From Emmonsiellopsis sp. PD_33 (Eukaryota > Ascomycota > Eurotiomycetes > Onygenales > Ajellomycetaceae): 64,000 bases of DNA. The position numbers and the translations under genes are program-made. How positions within the stretch are numbered: the first letter of the stretch is position 1; each line of letters begins with the position of its first letter. The DNA is taken from the NCBI GenBank assembly GCA_032988165.1, contig JANTQF010000138.1:1-64000 (forward strand), given 5' to 3'. Below, one piece after another: positions 12,153-24,150 of this stretch. The notes under the pieces were generated by a model. It ran no database searches and was not told the origin of the DNA. It worked only from the letters and a program-made list of their open reading frames with translations.

Positions 12153-12248
12153 GTATGGTATTACATACTACAGATGAAATACCCAATTGTTCCTTGGCTA
12201 TCTAAATAGGTAATGAGTGACTTCCATACTGGATTTTTGTGGTCCACC

Positions 12249-12340
12249 AGAATGGTGCTCCAACAGCTCTAATGCCATTACACAAATTAGAGCTGTCATA
12301 TCACTGTGGAAAGTGGATTTTACTGTGGAATCACCATTCT
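12249..12340. repeat. Nested inverted repeats at the left edge of the isochore
   Basis: AGAATGGTG near 12,249 is matched by its reverse complement CACCATTCT near 12,332. Inside it a perfect 11-base palindromic stem, ACAGCTCTAAT (12,263-12,273) and ATTAGAGCTGT (12,286-12,296), encloses a 12-base loop. This could be a decayed terminus of a small inverted-repeat element. No target-site duplication was identified. Confidence 0.4.
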
Positions 12341-12439
12341 TTAAAATCTAACATTAATATTCTATTTATATTAAAGCTTTTAATCTGTATATATTAAAAT
12401 CATGAAGGATTTTAACAATATATGACTATTCTATGAAAT

Positions 12440-12900
12440 CATAGACTACTTCTGCCCCATTCTACTACCATTCTATGCATCAGAGCAATGATATGCTAGT
12501 AAACCTTAATTTAATAGTATATCCATTATTCTCTAAAATATAATGTTAATATTTCATTAACAATTCATCTAGCATAATACTCTAGTAAATATATTAGAGA
12601 GTAAATTATAATAGAGGTTAATTATCACATCATCCTGCCACCATTCTATATGTCAGAGTAATGATATGATAGTAAATCTCAATTTAATAGTATTCCTACT
12701 ATTCTCTGAAATATAATGTTAATATTTCATTAACAATTCATCTAGCATAATACTCTAGTATATATATCAGAGAGCAAATTATAATGAAGGCTAATTACCA
12801 CACCATCCTGCCACTATTTTACATGTTAGAGCCATGATATAATTATAGAGTATTAGATTTACTGTGTATATATCATCCTCAGAGTAGAACTTTAATATTT
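12440..12900. repeat. 173-bp tandem repeat, about 2.6 copies
   Basis: The landmark GAGYMATGATAT recurs at 12,483, 12,656 and 12,829, a constant spacing of 173 bases. The block TCTAGCATAATACTCTAGTA is identical in the first two units. Copies differ mainly by transitions. No coding potential was recognised. Confidence 0.75.
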
Positions 12901-13984
12901 CATTATATTTTCATTTTTAGAATAGGAAAATAATTAAAAAGAACATCCATTCATTGTATTATTCCTATTTATATATCTAGAAAAAAAAAAAGAAAAAACA
13001 GATCTATAACTCATTCCAAAAAACCTAGAAAAAACCACACTTACTCTTCTCTATCTTCATACCTCTCACCCCATCTACCTCCTCTGATTTCATAGCCATC
13101 TCTGATTCTTCATCAATAATCACACTACCAGAATTTGACAGTCTAACAACTAAAGAGTATTACCTATAATATTCCCCAGATTGGGGGACAGACTCCAGCA
13201 CAGTAATCAAAAGCAAGAAACTGTATGCTATCTCTATATGAATATCTAAGAAACTTTTTATTAGAATTATAAATATAGAGAGGTATAAGCATCATTTTAA
13301 GCTTGAGAATGATATTTTCCCAGAAGTAGATAACTTTCACTTCTACTATATAAATAAGATATAAATTAGTAATAAGTTATTTATATTAGATTTATTATAC
13401 ATACATTCTGGATGGAAGAGAGCAGCTTAAACTCTATTATTACCAATTTATACTTCAAGATGTTTATTGCATCCCTGATCCCCCTAAGGTGTTTCTTCAT
13501 ATCCTAATTCATAATTTATTAGCTAGATTAAAATAATAATTTAAGGAATCCATTTACCTTCATCAGTAAAAGAGCTATAAATGACTACTTGAGTATGATC
13601 TCTCCAACTTCCCTACTTTACTTAAGTTTAGAGACTATCACATTAAGTATAGCAATTTTTTCAGCTTTCATCTTTATTAGCTTCAAATCTGCTGCTTACC
13701 CACTAATAACTACCTGCACATTCTTTTTCTTTTTTACTTCACTTTCCTTCATAATTAACTCTATCAACTTCAGCTTGATCTTCTCTACCTTATCCAGCAG
13801 GCTCATTCAATGCATGTTCTTAACAGTATCATTCATAATATTCATGTAGAAGACATGCATGATATATGCAACTATAATACTCTCTAATAGTACTTTCAGA
13901 ACTTCCTGGCAAGATTTCTTGTTTTATACACAATTAGAATAGGAGTTTCTCAACTCAATGATATAGTTACAGGGTCTGCTACAA

Positions 13985-14130
13985 TAATATAAGAGGTCAT
14001 GAAAATAATATCAAATAAGCTTGCTTCTTCTAGGATTATAGAAGATCTACAGCTGTCTTATGTTAATCTACTCTACTTACTAACTAGCTATGGTGGTAGT
14101 GGAAGAAAGGAATGCAGCATCTATATGTGT
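13985..14130 (+). repeat. Direct repeat copy A (partner at 24,010-24,150)
   Basis: About 130-140 bases, including AAATAAGCTTGCTTCTTCTA and CTACTTACTAACTAGCTAT, match the segment at 24,010-24,150 in the same orientation with transition-type differences. In copy B the match leads directly into a gypsy integrase fragment. In copy A that part is missing after about 14,130. Confidence 0.7.
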
Positions 14131-14174
14131 GTAGCAGAGCATTAAGGTACAGAAAAAGAGTCAGTGTTCTTACT

Positions 14175-14360
14175 GACTAACTTTACCAAGGCAGCATCTC
14201 TATATATAGAGGAAAATAGAGAAGATAAAACAAAAACTACTTCACCAAAGAGGTAGTATCTCCACAAGTCAGAGGCAAAAAAAAAAAAAAAAAAATAAGA
14301 AAAATAAATAAAACCACTTTGCCAAAGAGGCAGCATCTCTACATGTTGGAGGCAGGCAGA
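14175..14360. repeat. Three imperfect copies of a CCAAAGAGGCAGCATCTC-containing unit
   Basis: The units near 14,179, 14,240 and 14,315 share ACTT.(A/G)CCAA..(G)GCAGCATCTCTA followed by AGAGG or GGAGG. A poly-A run lies between units two and three at about 14,279-14,296. Origin unknown. Confidence 0.55.
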
Positions 14361-14829
14361 GGAAAGTATCTAACTAAGGCAAAATAAAAGTATCTGAGTT
14401 ATGATGTGTTGAATGTGGGGCTTCCAGAAGGAGGAGTTTAGTATGGTGAATTTATTCATCAAGTAGCTTGTGCTCTGCAGAGATGATAGTAGTTTCAGGG
14501 CAGCTGATCCAGATGATTCTTAGTTTCTTGAGTCTCTCATCTTTGATGTCATACTGAAGTTGGTCTATAGCCTTATTAATATTATTCTAGGTTATCTCAG
14601 GTGGGAAGATGTTCTTGTTGTTCTTCTACTATTCATTTCACAGCACTTTAATCTTTCATATCTGAATATTATTACATCATTTATTCATAGCTTTATAGTG
14701 TTTATTGTAGATACAGGCAAGATCTTACTTCTAGGCAAGTTACATTACTTTCATCTCATATGTGAGGTCTTCAAGGAAACTGAAATTGTCATCAAAGTGG
14801 ATAAACTATTTCTATAGATGACATTCTAG

Positions 14830-17240
14830 ATTGTTACAAAACTTCCATCTCAGATAATTTGCATGTAGGTGAATGAAGATGGGTTCATTATTATTATATA
14901 TTTCTGAGACATCATCTATCTTTCAATTTGTAACACAACATGAGAGGGTACCATCCATTGTCATCTCTATTATTATTTTATGCAGAGTAGGTTCAACAAG
15001 TTAGGATGGTACATCTAGAGTATTTCCTTCAATATTTCATCCATGTTGAGGGCTCAGTCATATTTTTAGTTCAGAGAAATATAGAGTATTACCCACTTTA
15101 AATATCATAGGAGGCTGGTTTTCTTTCTACTTGTTGTGTCTGCATTAGAATTCCTTCTTAAATAGTATGTCTCATTACTTATTAGTCTTATGAATGGTAG
15201 TTCCTAGTTCATTCATCTACATTTTCTATCTGGCTAGTGTGATAAGGAGCTTTAAATTTGCTAATTATATCTTATCCATGAATAGCTTGCTTTTCATAAT
15301 AATGATAGTTGCTAGCTTCTTAGCCTCTATAACATCTATTCCTCCTTCTTTATGCAATTTATTGAATATCAATTTGAAATCCAGGACATTATTCTCATCT
15401 TACTGTAGGGAGATTCTATTATTACTATGATCATCTTCATCTCTACTCTGAGTATTTTTATCATTAGTGGTTTCTTTAGTCTCTTCATCATTGATGTCTG
15501 CCATTTCTTAGTTATTATCTACAAATAGATCATCCTCTTCATGTTCATTTTCATCTTCCTCTAAGTCCAATTCAGGTGAGAGTAAGAATGAGAGTATCTT
15601 GTTCCAGACCTAACATCTCTTCTGCTGGCACTAGGATAATTCTGGCATAAATTATTACTATTAGACTTTAGCTTTTACATTCTTTAGGGTCTTTAGGGCA
15701 GTGGCCTTCTTTTTCTGTCCTGCCATTTCATTTCTATAGTGTGCAATCTCTGTCTCCATTCCATATCTAGTCAATCTGAGGTAGTCAATAACTTCTTTAG
15801 TGGTTGTGGCAAAACTGTTCCATCTGAGAGTTTGTATGCATCACTGTTAGTATTTGTCTCAAATTCCAAACTCTATTAGATCTGAATCACTATTTAATGG
15901 CTCATATCTGGCTTTAGGGATTCTCAGGCTATCACAATTATAATGAAACTTCTTGATGGGAAGGTCAGGATATAGTATCTTAACTATTTATCTCACACAG
16001 GTGCCTTCTACTTCTCTTCTAGTGTCTATGATATGATTTTGTATGTCTTTATTGATTATTCTGAAGTCATGTGTAGTCACCTGATAGAAGGAAGAGGAGT
16101 ATGTTGGAGCTGACATGTTTATTCCCATTTAATACTATAACTCTGACTTTATCCTATATCTTGAGAGGTCTATAATGTTAATGTAGCTTTTGGTTGTTCT
16201 GCCTCTACCTGCACATAAAATATATACCCTCTCTCTTTAGGGGGAGTGCTTTACACTAAACTCTGAGAGATCCATATTACTATCTAGTGCTTCCTAACCT
16301 GGTGGTAGTGGATGTCAGCTGCAGTTGTGTGTGGTTTATAATAGTTTATATTTAGAGTAAATAACTTTAATTATTTGCTGTGTACATTTATCTTTAAGTT
16401 TATTGAGGATGTCCTTCATAAGGCACTAGGTAAATCAACTTGTTATTCTGAAGAGGGATGGTTCTGTGTAGTAGTAGATATTTCCTGATGTCATACTTAT
16501 ATTATTATTGAGTATTAGATATTATGCTGTTTGTCTGATCTCTATATCTTTATTAAAGTGATATTTTCCTACTTTGATTTTATATTTGTAGTATTTATTG
16601 TTGAAGTTATAGTATGAATTTTCCAGGTGTGATAATAGATTATCTGGGTCCAGGTTAAATAACAATGCTTCATTTATATACTTTAGCAGAGCAGAGTGTG
16701 GCTGTGTGTAGAGTCCTTAGTTGCTTGCTTTTTATATATTGGAGTATATGGTGTCTAGGATTATTTTAATGGTAATATTTGTATAGCAGTGGATATATTA
16801 TACTTATGTTTGCTGGCTATTATTAATATTATATTATGAGAATTATCTGATAAGACTACATAATGTGAAGGGTTTATAGCAACTCAGTCTGTATAGTACA
16901 TCAACCAGGCATCCTATTGATCCCAGATCATCATATTTGTGACTATAGTGGTATATTTATATTATAATCTCACATTAGTCTATATACTTTTCTATTTGAC
17001 ATTTTTCTTCATCAGAGGCTTAGTGGTATGCCAGCAAGGCTAGTTTGCAGTAAGGGTGCCATAGATCCTCAGGGAGTAATAAGTTGTTATCATTAAGTAC
17101 TGAGAATTCTTATCTAGCTGCTGTCATGTAGGGTGTGAGGACTCCATAGCATTTATTATATAGATTGCAGAGGATGTAAGAGGTGGGGAGGTTATTAATA
17201 TCATTATGTGAAGTATTACTATAATGAATGAATAGGAGCT
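14830..17240 (-). pseudogene. Unidentified decayed mobile-element reading frame
   Basis: Reading the minus strand from about 17,240 toward 14,830 gives a long frame broken mostly by stop codons at positions that look like former Gln, Arg or Trp. Protein-like blocks include LWHPYCKLALLAYHQASDEE (taking one stop as Gln), HSALLKYINEALLFNLDPDN, HILCAGRGRTTKSY-like text, KFHYNCDSLRIPKARYEPL and TRYGMETEIAHYRNEMAGQK, followed by an Asp/Glu-rich segment. I do not recognise the family. It lies immediately downstream of the chromovirus chromodomain in the same orientation, so it could be a second element or the element into which the chromovirus inserted. Clear protein-like composition is the only support. 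Confidence 0.45.
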
Positions 17241-17394
17241 TTAAATATTACATGCTAGATGATCCATCATTATGATGATGTAGTTATAATGTGGCTATTA
17301 AATATTATGTAAACATACTGTTGCTGTGAAGTGTTCATATATCTATATATATATATACTTATTAGAGATATTTTACTTTCTTTGTTTTTTCAAC

Positions 17395-17590
17395 ACCTTT
17401 ACTTCTTAGAAGCTTTAGTGGGATGTACTCTTTCATAATCCTAAATGAGCTCTTTTGATCCTTTGATATTTTCTTTATTTATTTACTAATCATTCTTTGC
17501 AGCATATTCTTTCCATCTGACTAGGTACTGAGTCTTTCCACATGAAAGTCATTTATCTATAATCTTTTCTACTTCATAGATGGGTTTTTT
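17395..17590 (-). pseudogene. Chromodomain at the C-terminus of the chromovirus polyprotein
   Basis: The minus strand reads YEVEKIIDK, a stop at a likely Arg codon (TGA), LSCGKTQYLVRWKEYAAKND, then two stops before INKENIKGSKELI. YEVEKI...YLVRWKEY is the chromodomain core, which in chromoviruses directs integration to heterochromatin marked by histone methylation. Residual identity is high despite the decay. Confidence 0.85.
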
Positions 17591-17899
17591 ATTACCTGCT
17601 GACTATACTAATAGCAGTTCAGAATGTTTGCATCTATATGGATTCTTTACTTATAAGAATAGCTCCAGTATAGTTACACTGACAACTAAATATATCTACA
17701 TTGTATGTGGTAGCTTTAATTTGTAGGTGAGTAATCCAATACATTCAAGTACCCTGAAAGAGCTGATAAACTAGTTATTATACTTATGTATTATTTTTAT
17801 CACTAGTATCTCATAGCCACAGTGTAGGTGAAGAAGGACCCTGTCTCTAACCTAGAAGTTCTTTTATTAGTGTCACTAGTCATAATAGTCTTTGGCAAT

Positions 17900-18890
17900 T
17901 ATTACTACTTTATTCAGTGCTAGGGCAATATCTCATCTCATACTAAAGACTTGTGTTTATAATATTATTATAAGCACTGTGATTAGTAAGTTTACTAGCA
18001 TTTTATATATAGTCTTATAAGCTAAGTGTCCCATCAAGGCAGATTTTACTGCATTGAAATGAAAGGCAATTATTAGTAGTTCCTACAGCTAGTTATGAGA
18101 GTTTTCCATCACCATGATAGTGTATTATAAGGTGATTTATATAATCTGATTTATTCTCTTACTCTACTCATCTATCTGTAGGTGATATGCAGTGGAGTAG
18201 AGAAGCTTAACATTTAGATGCTTGAAGAGATTTCATTAGAGATCACTGAGAAACTTGAGATCTCTATCTGAAATAATCTTACATAAGATTCCTTAGTTAG
18301 TCAGCAGTAGATAGTTAAGTAGGGCCTTCACCTAATTCTTCATATTATAGTTAGATTACTCAGAGATGATTATAATCTATTTAAAGAACTTACATGTAAT
18401 AGATATCATCACATCACATTCACCATCTAATAATACTAGTATGAAGTTGATGATTACTGTGTTGTGTAATACATCTATAGTCTATATAGATTGATACTAT
18501 TCATAAGGCTTGTATCATGATATTTGATTGACCTAACAGCTTGGGCAGTATCTAATATATTTTTACAGCTTCATTGTGTAGTGGCATATCACTATATCCT
18601 GCAGATTTCCCAAGGTCCAATTGAATTCTAGGTGGTTGGAGGTATGAGCTAGGTTAAAGATCTCTTTGTGCAGAGCTTTTGGAATTACTAGGTGTCTTAT
18701 GCCATCATACATATGATATAGAATGCTATTAGTAAGCTCATATGGGAGCTTCAATGATTTCTTAGCTATATTATTCCTCTTAAGAATCTCTATAATATGA
18801 GATAGTTTAGAGTCTCTAGAATATCTATCTCTGAGGCATCTTCAGAAATCATCAGACATCTCAACTAAAGTCTCCATATAGTAGCTGTTA
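17900..18890 (-). pseudogene. Chromovirus integrase remnant
   Basis: The zinc-binding domain is readable as a 63-codon stretch at 18,563-18,754 with IPKALHKEIFNLAHTSNHLEF, then CPSC further down. The DDE core shows IISDRDLKFLSDL (second Asp) near 18,260 and AYHLQ.DE near 18,180, where the third acidic residue lies. Downstream text RVLLHLHCGYEI near 17,830 matches the integrase C-terminal region of chromoviruses. Not functional: multiple stops. Confidence 0.8.
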
Positions 18891-18989
18891 GTAGTGATAT
18901 TACTATTTTCTTTCATATAGATAAGATATATATTCTATATTTCCTTCAGCAGTTTATCTATATCCATCATTACCTTGTTTGTGCTAAGT

Positions 18990-20600
18990 AGATAAGACAG
19001 TGCATCCAGTACAAGGTAAAGATATTCTGACTTATAAATTACCTTAATTTAAAACTGCTGTAGATAGGCTCCAGTCTGGATCAACTATAAGTTTTATTAG
19101 TCTGTTGCTGTCATTTTGAGGTGGGTCATTTTAATAATATTTAGTATAGATTTATGATCTATATATATAATAGTTATATTGATAGATATCTCTATAAAGT
19201 GATACACCTTATATATAGCCCATATAAGATAGGTAATCTCTAATTTTATGAGCTAGTAGCACTGTTCTACTAGGGTCAACATCTTACTAAGGAATAAAAT
19301 TGGCTCAACTAGTCCTTATAGTGAAGATATCATGTAATCCCTTGTCTTCAGAGCTGACTATGAGTCCTTAACATGAAACAGTATGACATCATAGCTATAT
19401 TTTATAAATATATTGATATTCATGAATAGCATGTACAGGTAATCTACATGCACAAGAAAGAGTTAGATTCTAAAGACATTTTGAATGTTCTTAAATACCA
19501 TCATCTCCTTAGAAGTTCCATTTACTTTTATCATAGCTATGTAAGTATTATACTTAACACTCTTTAATGATTCTTTCTTCAGTAACTCCATCTTTCTCTT
19601 CTGTAGCAGGTCTGCATGATGAGTGTATCAAGGGACATACTAGTATAGTCAGCTTGTCAGGCTTAGATATTTCTTTAAATGTGTTAATTTCACTGGGAAT
19701 TCAATGTCCACCAGAGCTTTTAACTTCTCTTTATCAATAAATAAGTCTAGCCCAGAGACATGTTAACCTAGGAGACACACTGAGGGAAATCTAACATATA
19801 TCTTTTTTGAGTTAAGAATAATACCAAGTTTGCATAGATATTAAAAGAGTTTGTGCAGGTAGATGACATGATGATTCTATGTTTCTAAATGAGCAACTAA
19901 GTCATTAATATATACACATATAAATTCCTTTAGATTCATGAGGTGTCTGTCTATCTGCCATTGAATATAAAGTACTGAGTTTATATATCTCATTATAATA
20001 ATATTGAATACTTCTTGTCCTCAGTGTGTTACCACCACCATTTTGGTCCAGTCATCTAGGTGTAATTGCTAGTAGTAGAAAAAACTCATAGCATCTCCAA
20101 CTATTATAAACTTGACTCCTTTTAAGCTGTGGAGGATATTTAATTATAGCAGGACAGAATAAACATCCAGTTTAATTACTTTATTAAGTGTGTGTAGGTC
20201 CACTACAACTCATCCCTTTCTCATGGGTTTTCCTTCATAATATATTGTCTGCCATATAATAAATACTAGGTAAGCTGAGTAGGTATATGTCCTTACTCAG
20301 CTCATTCTTCCTTGTGCATGCAGCTTATTGAATATGTCATCTATGCACTTATAGTCCTCTGGACCCACTAAATATATTTTCACTATCTTAGGCAATATCA
20401 TATTCTTTTTGAGAGGGATACACATCTATTTGTCCTGTGGAATATCTGTAAACCCACTATAATCTATAAATATATCTTTAAATTTCATAATCAGGTCTGT
20501 AAATATCCTCTTCATCTCTTCATCCTTATAATATATTATAACACCATTGGGTAGAGTGGTCTCATTCTATCTATTTTGAATAACCTTCAGTTGACTGTTC
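18990..20600 (-). pseudogene. Chromovirus reverse transcriptase and RNase H remnant
   Basis: Minus-strand frame with RT blocks: MRKG*VVVDLHTLNKVIKLD, the catalytic-region equivalent YINDLVAHLET (the usual second Asp of the xDD box appears as Asn-Asp order IND), HVIYLHKLF, and the RNase H/connection block ending in IIYIDHKSILNIIK. Stops replace probable Gln and Trp codons. Confidence 0.75.
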
Positions 20601-20699
20601 CTTTATGGAGGTTCTATAATTACTAGTGTTATAACCTCATTCATAACATGATATCTATCAGTGAATTCCAGCTCTTATAGGAATCCCAGCCTTGCACAT

Positions 20700-23600
20700 C
20701 TTGCCAGTTTTACTGGTTTGTCTGTGTTGTTCCTCACTTGCATGAATAGCAGTATATAATTGAGTATATAGATATAAAATATAAGCTATGTATTTAATAA
20801 TTTAAATAGATAATCTCTATTATCTGATAGAATCTTCTTATTATAAATATAAATTGAAATCTTTACCTCTGCTCTCAGCAATATAGTTACTCTAGTAGCT
20901 GTATACAATAAATAATGATTCTAGTGATTTAACTTTAAAGCTAATATGAGCTTGATGGTGGCTTCTTAACATCTCATGAGCTAAGCAACTTTATTAGGAA
21001 AGTCTAAGATGATTTCTTCTAGCTCAAGATTATTAACTCCTAGTAATAGTTTAGCTCATAGGTTGTCAATGATGTGCATCTCAATGAATAGACATGCAAT
21101 GATGAACTTTCCATCTGGGAGTATCACAGATAGATGTAAAGAGATGGTGATTATCTCTAATAATATAGATTCTTTACTAATTCCCCAGACTATAACTGGC
21201 TTCAACTGGATTATCTTGATATTTAAGTCTTAATTCAGAAGTTATTTTCTGTCTACTAAAGTCACAGTGCAGCCTAAATCTAAACATATATTATTTTCCT
21301 TATCTAGTTTCTCCATGAATGCTTTCACCATTACATAGTGTTAAAAGTAAAATGAGAGGCCATCTGGTGAGTACATCTATAGACATTTTGATGACACAAC
21401 TAGTAGAGAAATATCAACATGCTAGACTATTAACTTATCATCCTCTTCATGATATTCAGCAACATGATCATGTAGTTGATTGTTTGAGGTAAAGATAGCA
21501 TTACAATTATAATAGTTATAAGTATCATAATTATCATTAAAGTCTAAATATCCTTCAGCTTTATTAGGATGTTCATTGTCACAATCATCATCTTGATAGC
21601 TATCATATTAGTTATCATACTAAGTATTATAGTCATCTTCATCTTTCATTTTATTTACTCAGTTGACTCTCACTTCTTTATAATAATCCTCATACTAATA
21701 ATTATCATACCAATATGGGGGTATAGAGTTTCTATAACAAGATCAATAATTATTATTATAATTATTATCATGATTATTATTTTAATAGTTATTATTATTA
21801 TGATCTCCTTCATACTTGCAGTTCTGATTGTAGGGTTAGCATGACATACTCAGTAGTTTACAGTTGGAATTTCTATTATCTACACAATTATCCTGCTGAT
21901 TGTAAGCATTATTCTTCTGATGATTATCTAAGTCATTCTGGGTTCTCAGCTGATAGTCATAATAAGGTTGTGTATTCCTTGGGTGATTATTATACTTATA
22001 ATATTATAGTCAGTATTTATCCTCCTAGTTGGCTGACTTCTTTACTAGCTGAGTAATAAACTTTTCAATGGTAGTTCTGGGGTTAGATTCATCAATCATA
22101 AAATATAAGGATAGATCAAGATGCTTCTAAATATGAAGTATAAGAATATCCTCATTATTAGAATATCCACAATGCTTTATAATATATACTAGTTTTATAA
22201 TAAAAGTAACTATAGACTTTTCATTTCTCACATCCTATATGGTGTAGAACATTTTCTCAAATTTCATTAGAGACTTATTTAGAGGCATGTAGAAATGTGT
22301 TTCTAATACCTTACATATCTGAGTTGCACCATTCAGATGATTTAATAGGCTATAGTGAGTGATATCACTGATTTTCAAAATTCACCAGGTATTAGCAGCT
22401 CCACAGAAATAGATTAGTAGGTTCTGTTTTATAATCATAGTATTTCAAGATTGAGCTGCTATTTGTACTCAGACTGTAAAGCTAAATATATCATAGTAGT
22501 AAGTCTTATCATTCTTGTCTCATATATCATTCATGCCCATGGAGTCTGATCAGAATATACTAATATCAGTAATCTTCCACAAAGCATTTCCAATGTATAG
22601 AATGTAGTTAGTAGAGTTTCTATCAGTATCTCAACTCTGCTGTGTCACTGCTGGACTAGGGTCACAAACTGGGGTTCTCAGCAGATTCAGATCTAGTATT
22701 AACTGGCAGCTATTAAGGTTCAGAGTTAGCTAATAACTATTAAGGTTAGAGTCATTATTCTGATTGTTAACATCTAACTTATATAAAGTCTCTTTGATCA
22801 TTTGGGTAATGATGTATATTTACTTAGTGGAGAGTTCATTATTATTTTATGCAGCTAAGAGGATTAAGCTGTCAGAGGTCAGAGCATCTATATTCTTATT
22901 AGTTATATTTAATAGTTGATGAGGAGGACTGATTAAGCATCTTCTTAAAGGATGTACTAAGGTTAAATTCTGAGTAATATTAGACTGATCTGACTAATAG
23001 ATGTGTTATAGTATTTATGAACTAGTTCACTGAGGTAGTTACATTCAGTCATATAGGTAATCTAAAAACCTTGTTGTTACTAATGATGTAGTTAACTCAG
23101 AATATTAATATTATAGATTTTCTGTGATGTCTTTATTATTACTAGTTGAGTTAATTATGACTGAAGTCATGACAGTGCAGTTGAAAAAGAAAGAAGAAGA
23201 TGAGAGAAAAATAGAGGAAATTTCAGTTTGTTTTGATCACTCTGAGTTAGTGACAGTAATTATGAATAACTCAGTATCTTCTATTAGCAGTCAAAATGGT
23301 CTATTACTCAATTAGGTAGTTGATCTTGATCATTGAATCATCAGAAGATAGATACTAAGTAAATATAGTATATTAATTACTCATCTTAACACAGTTCTTT
23401 CTGATCCTTCCTCAGCAGCTTCCATGTCAGCTAATGATTTCTATTTGAATTATCTGTTTATTATTGTTTCTTCAGTTAATAGTAAGATTAAGAGAGCTTT
23501 AGAGGATTCAGTGATATCAGATGTAGGCATCTGGGATGCATAAGATTCAGTATAGACTTTATAGCTTAAATCCTTTAGTAGGTATTTCATATCTTTTATA

Positions 23601-23850
23601 AATCTTCTAACATCACTTCTGAAAGCTACTTTGTTTATTGCCTAGTCTGCTGAATATTCCAGCTGTTCTATAGTTAAACTCTCCTTTATAGTTGCAACAC
23701 TGAAGCTCTGTGTTCTGACTCAATCTTCTTATAGAGTATTCAACTTGAGAGGAGGCTCTAAACAATCTGTATTTGCAGTGATGTACTCAGCTATTAGCTT
23801 GACTTGCATGCTGATGAGGAAAATGTAAGTGTCTTTATTAGTAATATAAG
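20700..23850 (-). pseudogene. Chromovirus gag and protease remnant
   Basis: The upstream third of the minus-strand element. Gag-like text includes KMFYTI*DVRNEKSIVTFI and ATQICKVLETHFYMPLNKSL, followed by a long Asn/Asp/Tyr-rich region (about 21,550-22,050). A retroviral-type aspartic protease region is suggested by NICLDLGCTVTLVDRK near 21,250, where LDLGCT would correspond to the D-S/T-G active site with mutated flanking residues. Many in-frame stops. Confidence 0.6.
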
Positions 23851-24009
23851 TAGTTAATTAATGGGTGGAGTAGATGGCTTTAACAGTTAGTTCCACAGAC
23901 ATCCTAGTGGTCTATTATTAGTGAAGGGGGGGTTGGCCCAGTAAAAACTCATGGATAAGAATTGTAGCTCTTTAGTTAACCCATCAAACTTGAGGACATA
24001 CTACCATTT

Positions 24010-24150
24010 ACTATGATAATATAGGAGGTCATGAAAATGATGTCAAATAAGCTTGCTTCTTCTAGAATCATGAAAGATCTGTGGCTGTCTTATGTTGGTC
24101 TGCTCTACTTACTAACTAGCTATAGTGATGGTGGAAGGAAGGAATGCAGT
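24010..24150 (+). repeat. Direct repeat copy B (partner at 13,985-14,130)
   Basis: Same orientation as copy A and with the same internal blocks. Here the repeat continues without a break into the integrase-like frame at 24,150-24,530. Confidence 0.7.

Larger units (their letters stand above)
17390..23850 (-). mobile_element. Decayed Ty3/gypsy LTR retrotransposon (chromovirus), nearly full coding length
   Basis: Read on the minus strand the element runs from gag at high coordinates to a chromodomain at low coordinates. The order gag, protease, reverse transcriptase, RNase H, integrase, chromodomain is that of chromoviruses. Frames are mostly continuous, and the interruptions are predominantly stop codons at expected Gln, Arg or Trp positions, as C-to-T decay produces. 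Clear landmarks are YINDLVAHLET (RT catalytic region, near 19,900), IDHKSILNII (RNase H, near 19,150), the zinc-binding integrase domain (18,560-18,880), ISDRDLKFLSDL (near 18,260) and a chromodomain (17,395-17,590). I could not recognise a pair of LTRs. The element cannot encode functional proteins. Confidence 0.85.

Noticed and set aside
21569..21844. Open frame of 91 codons that looks like a multi-helix membrane protein (Ile/Val-rich)
   Set aside because: It is the antisense of the Asn/Asp/Tyr-rich gag region of the chromovirus; AAT/GAT/TAT codons read as Ile/Val-rich on the other strand.
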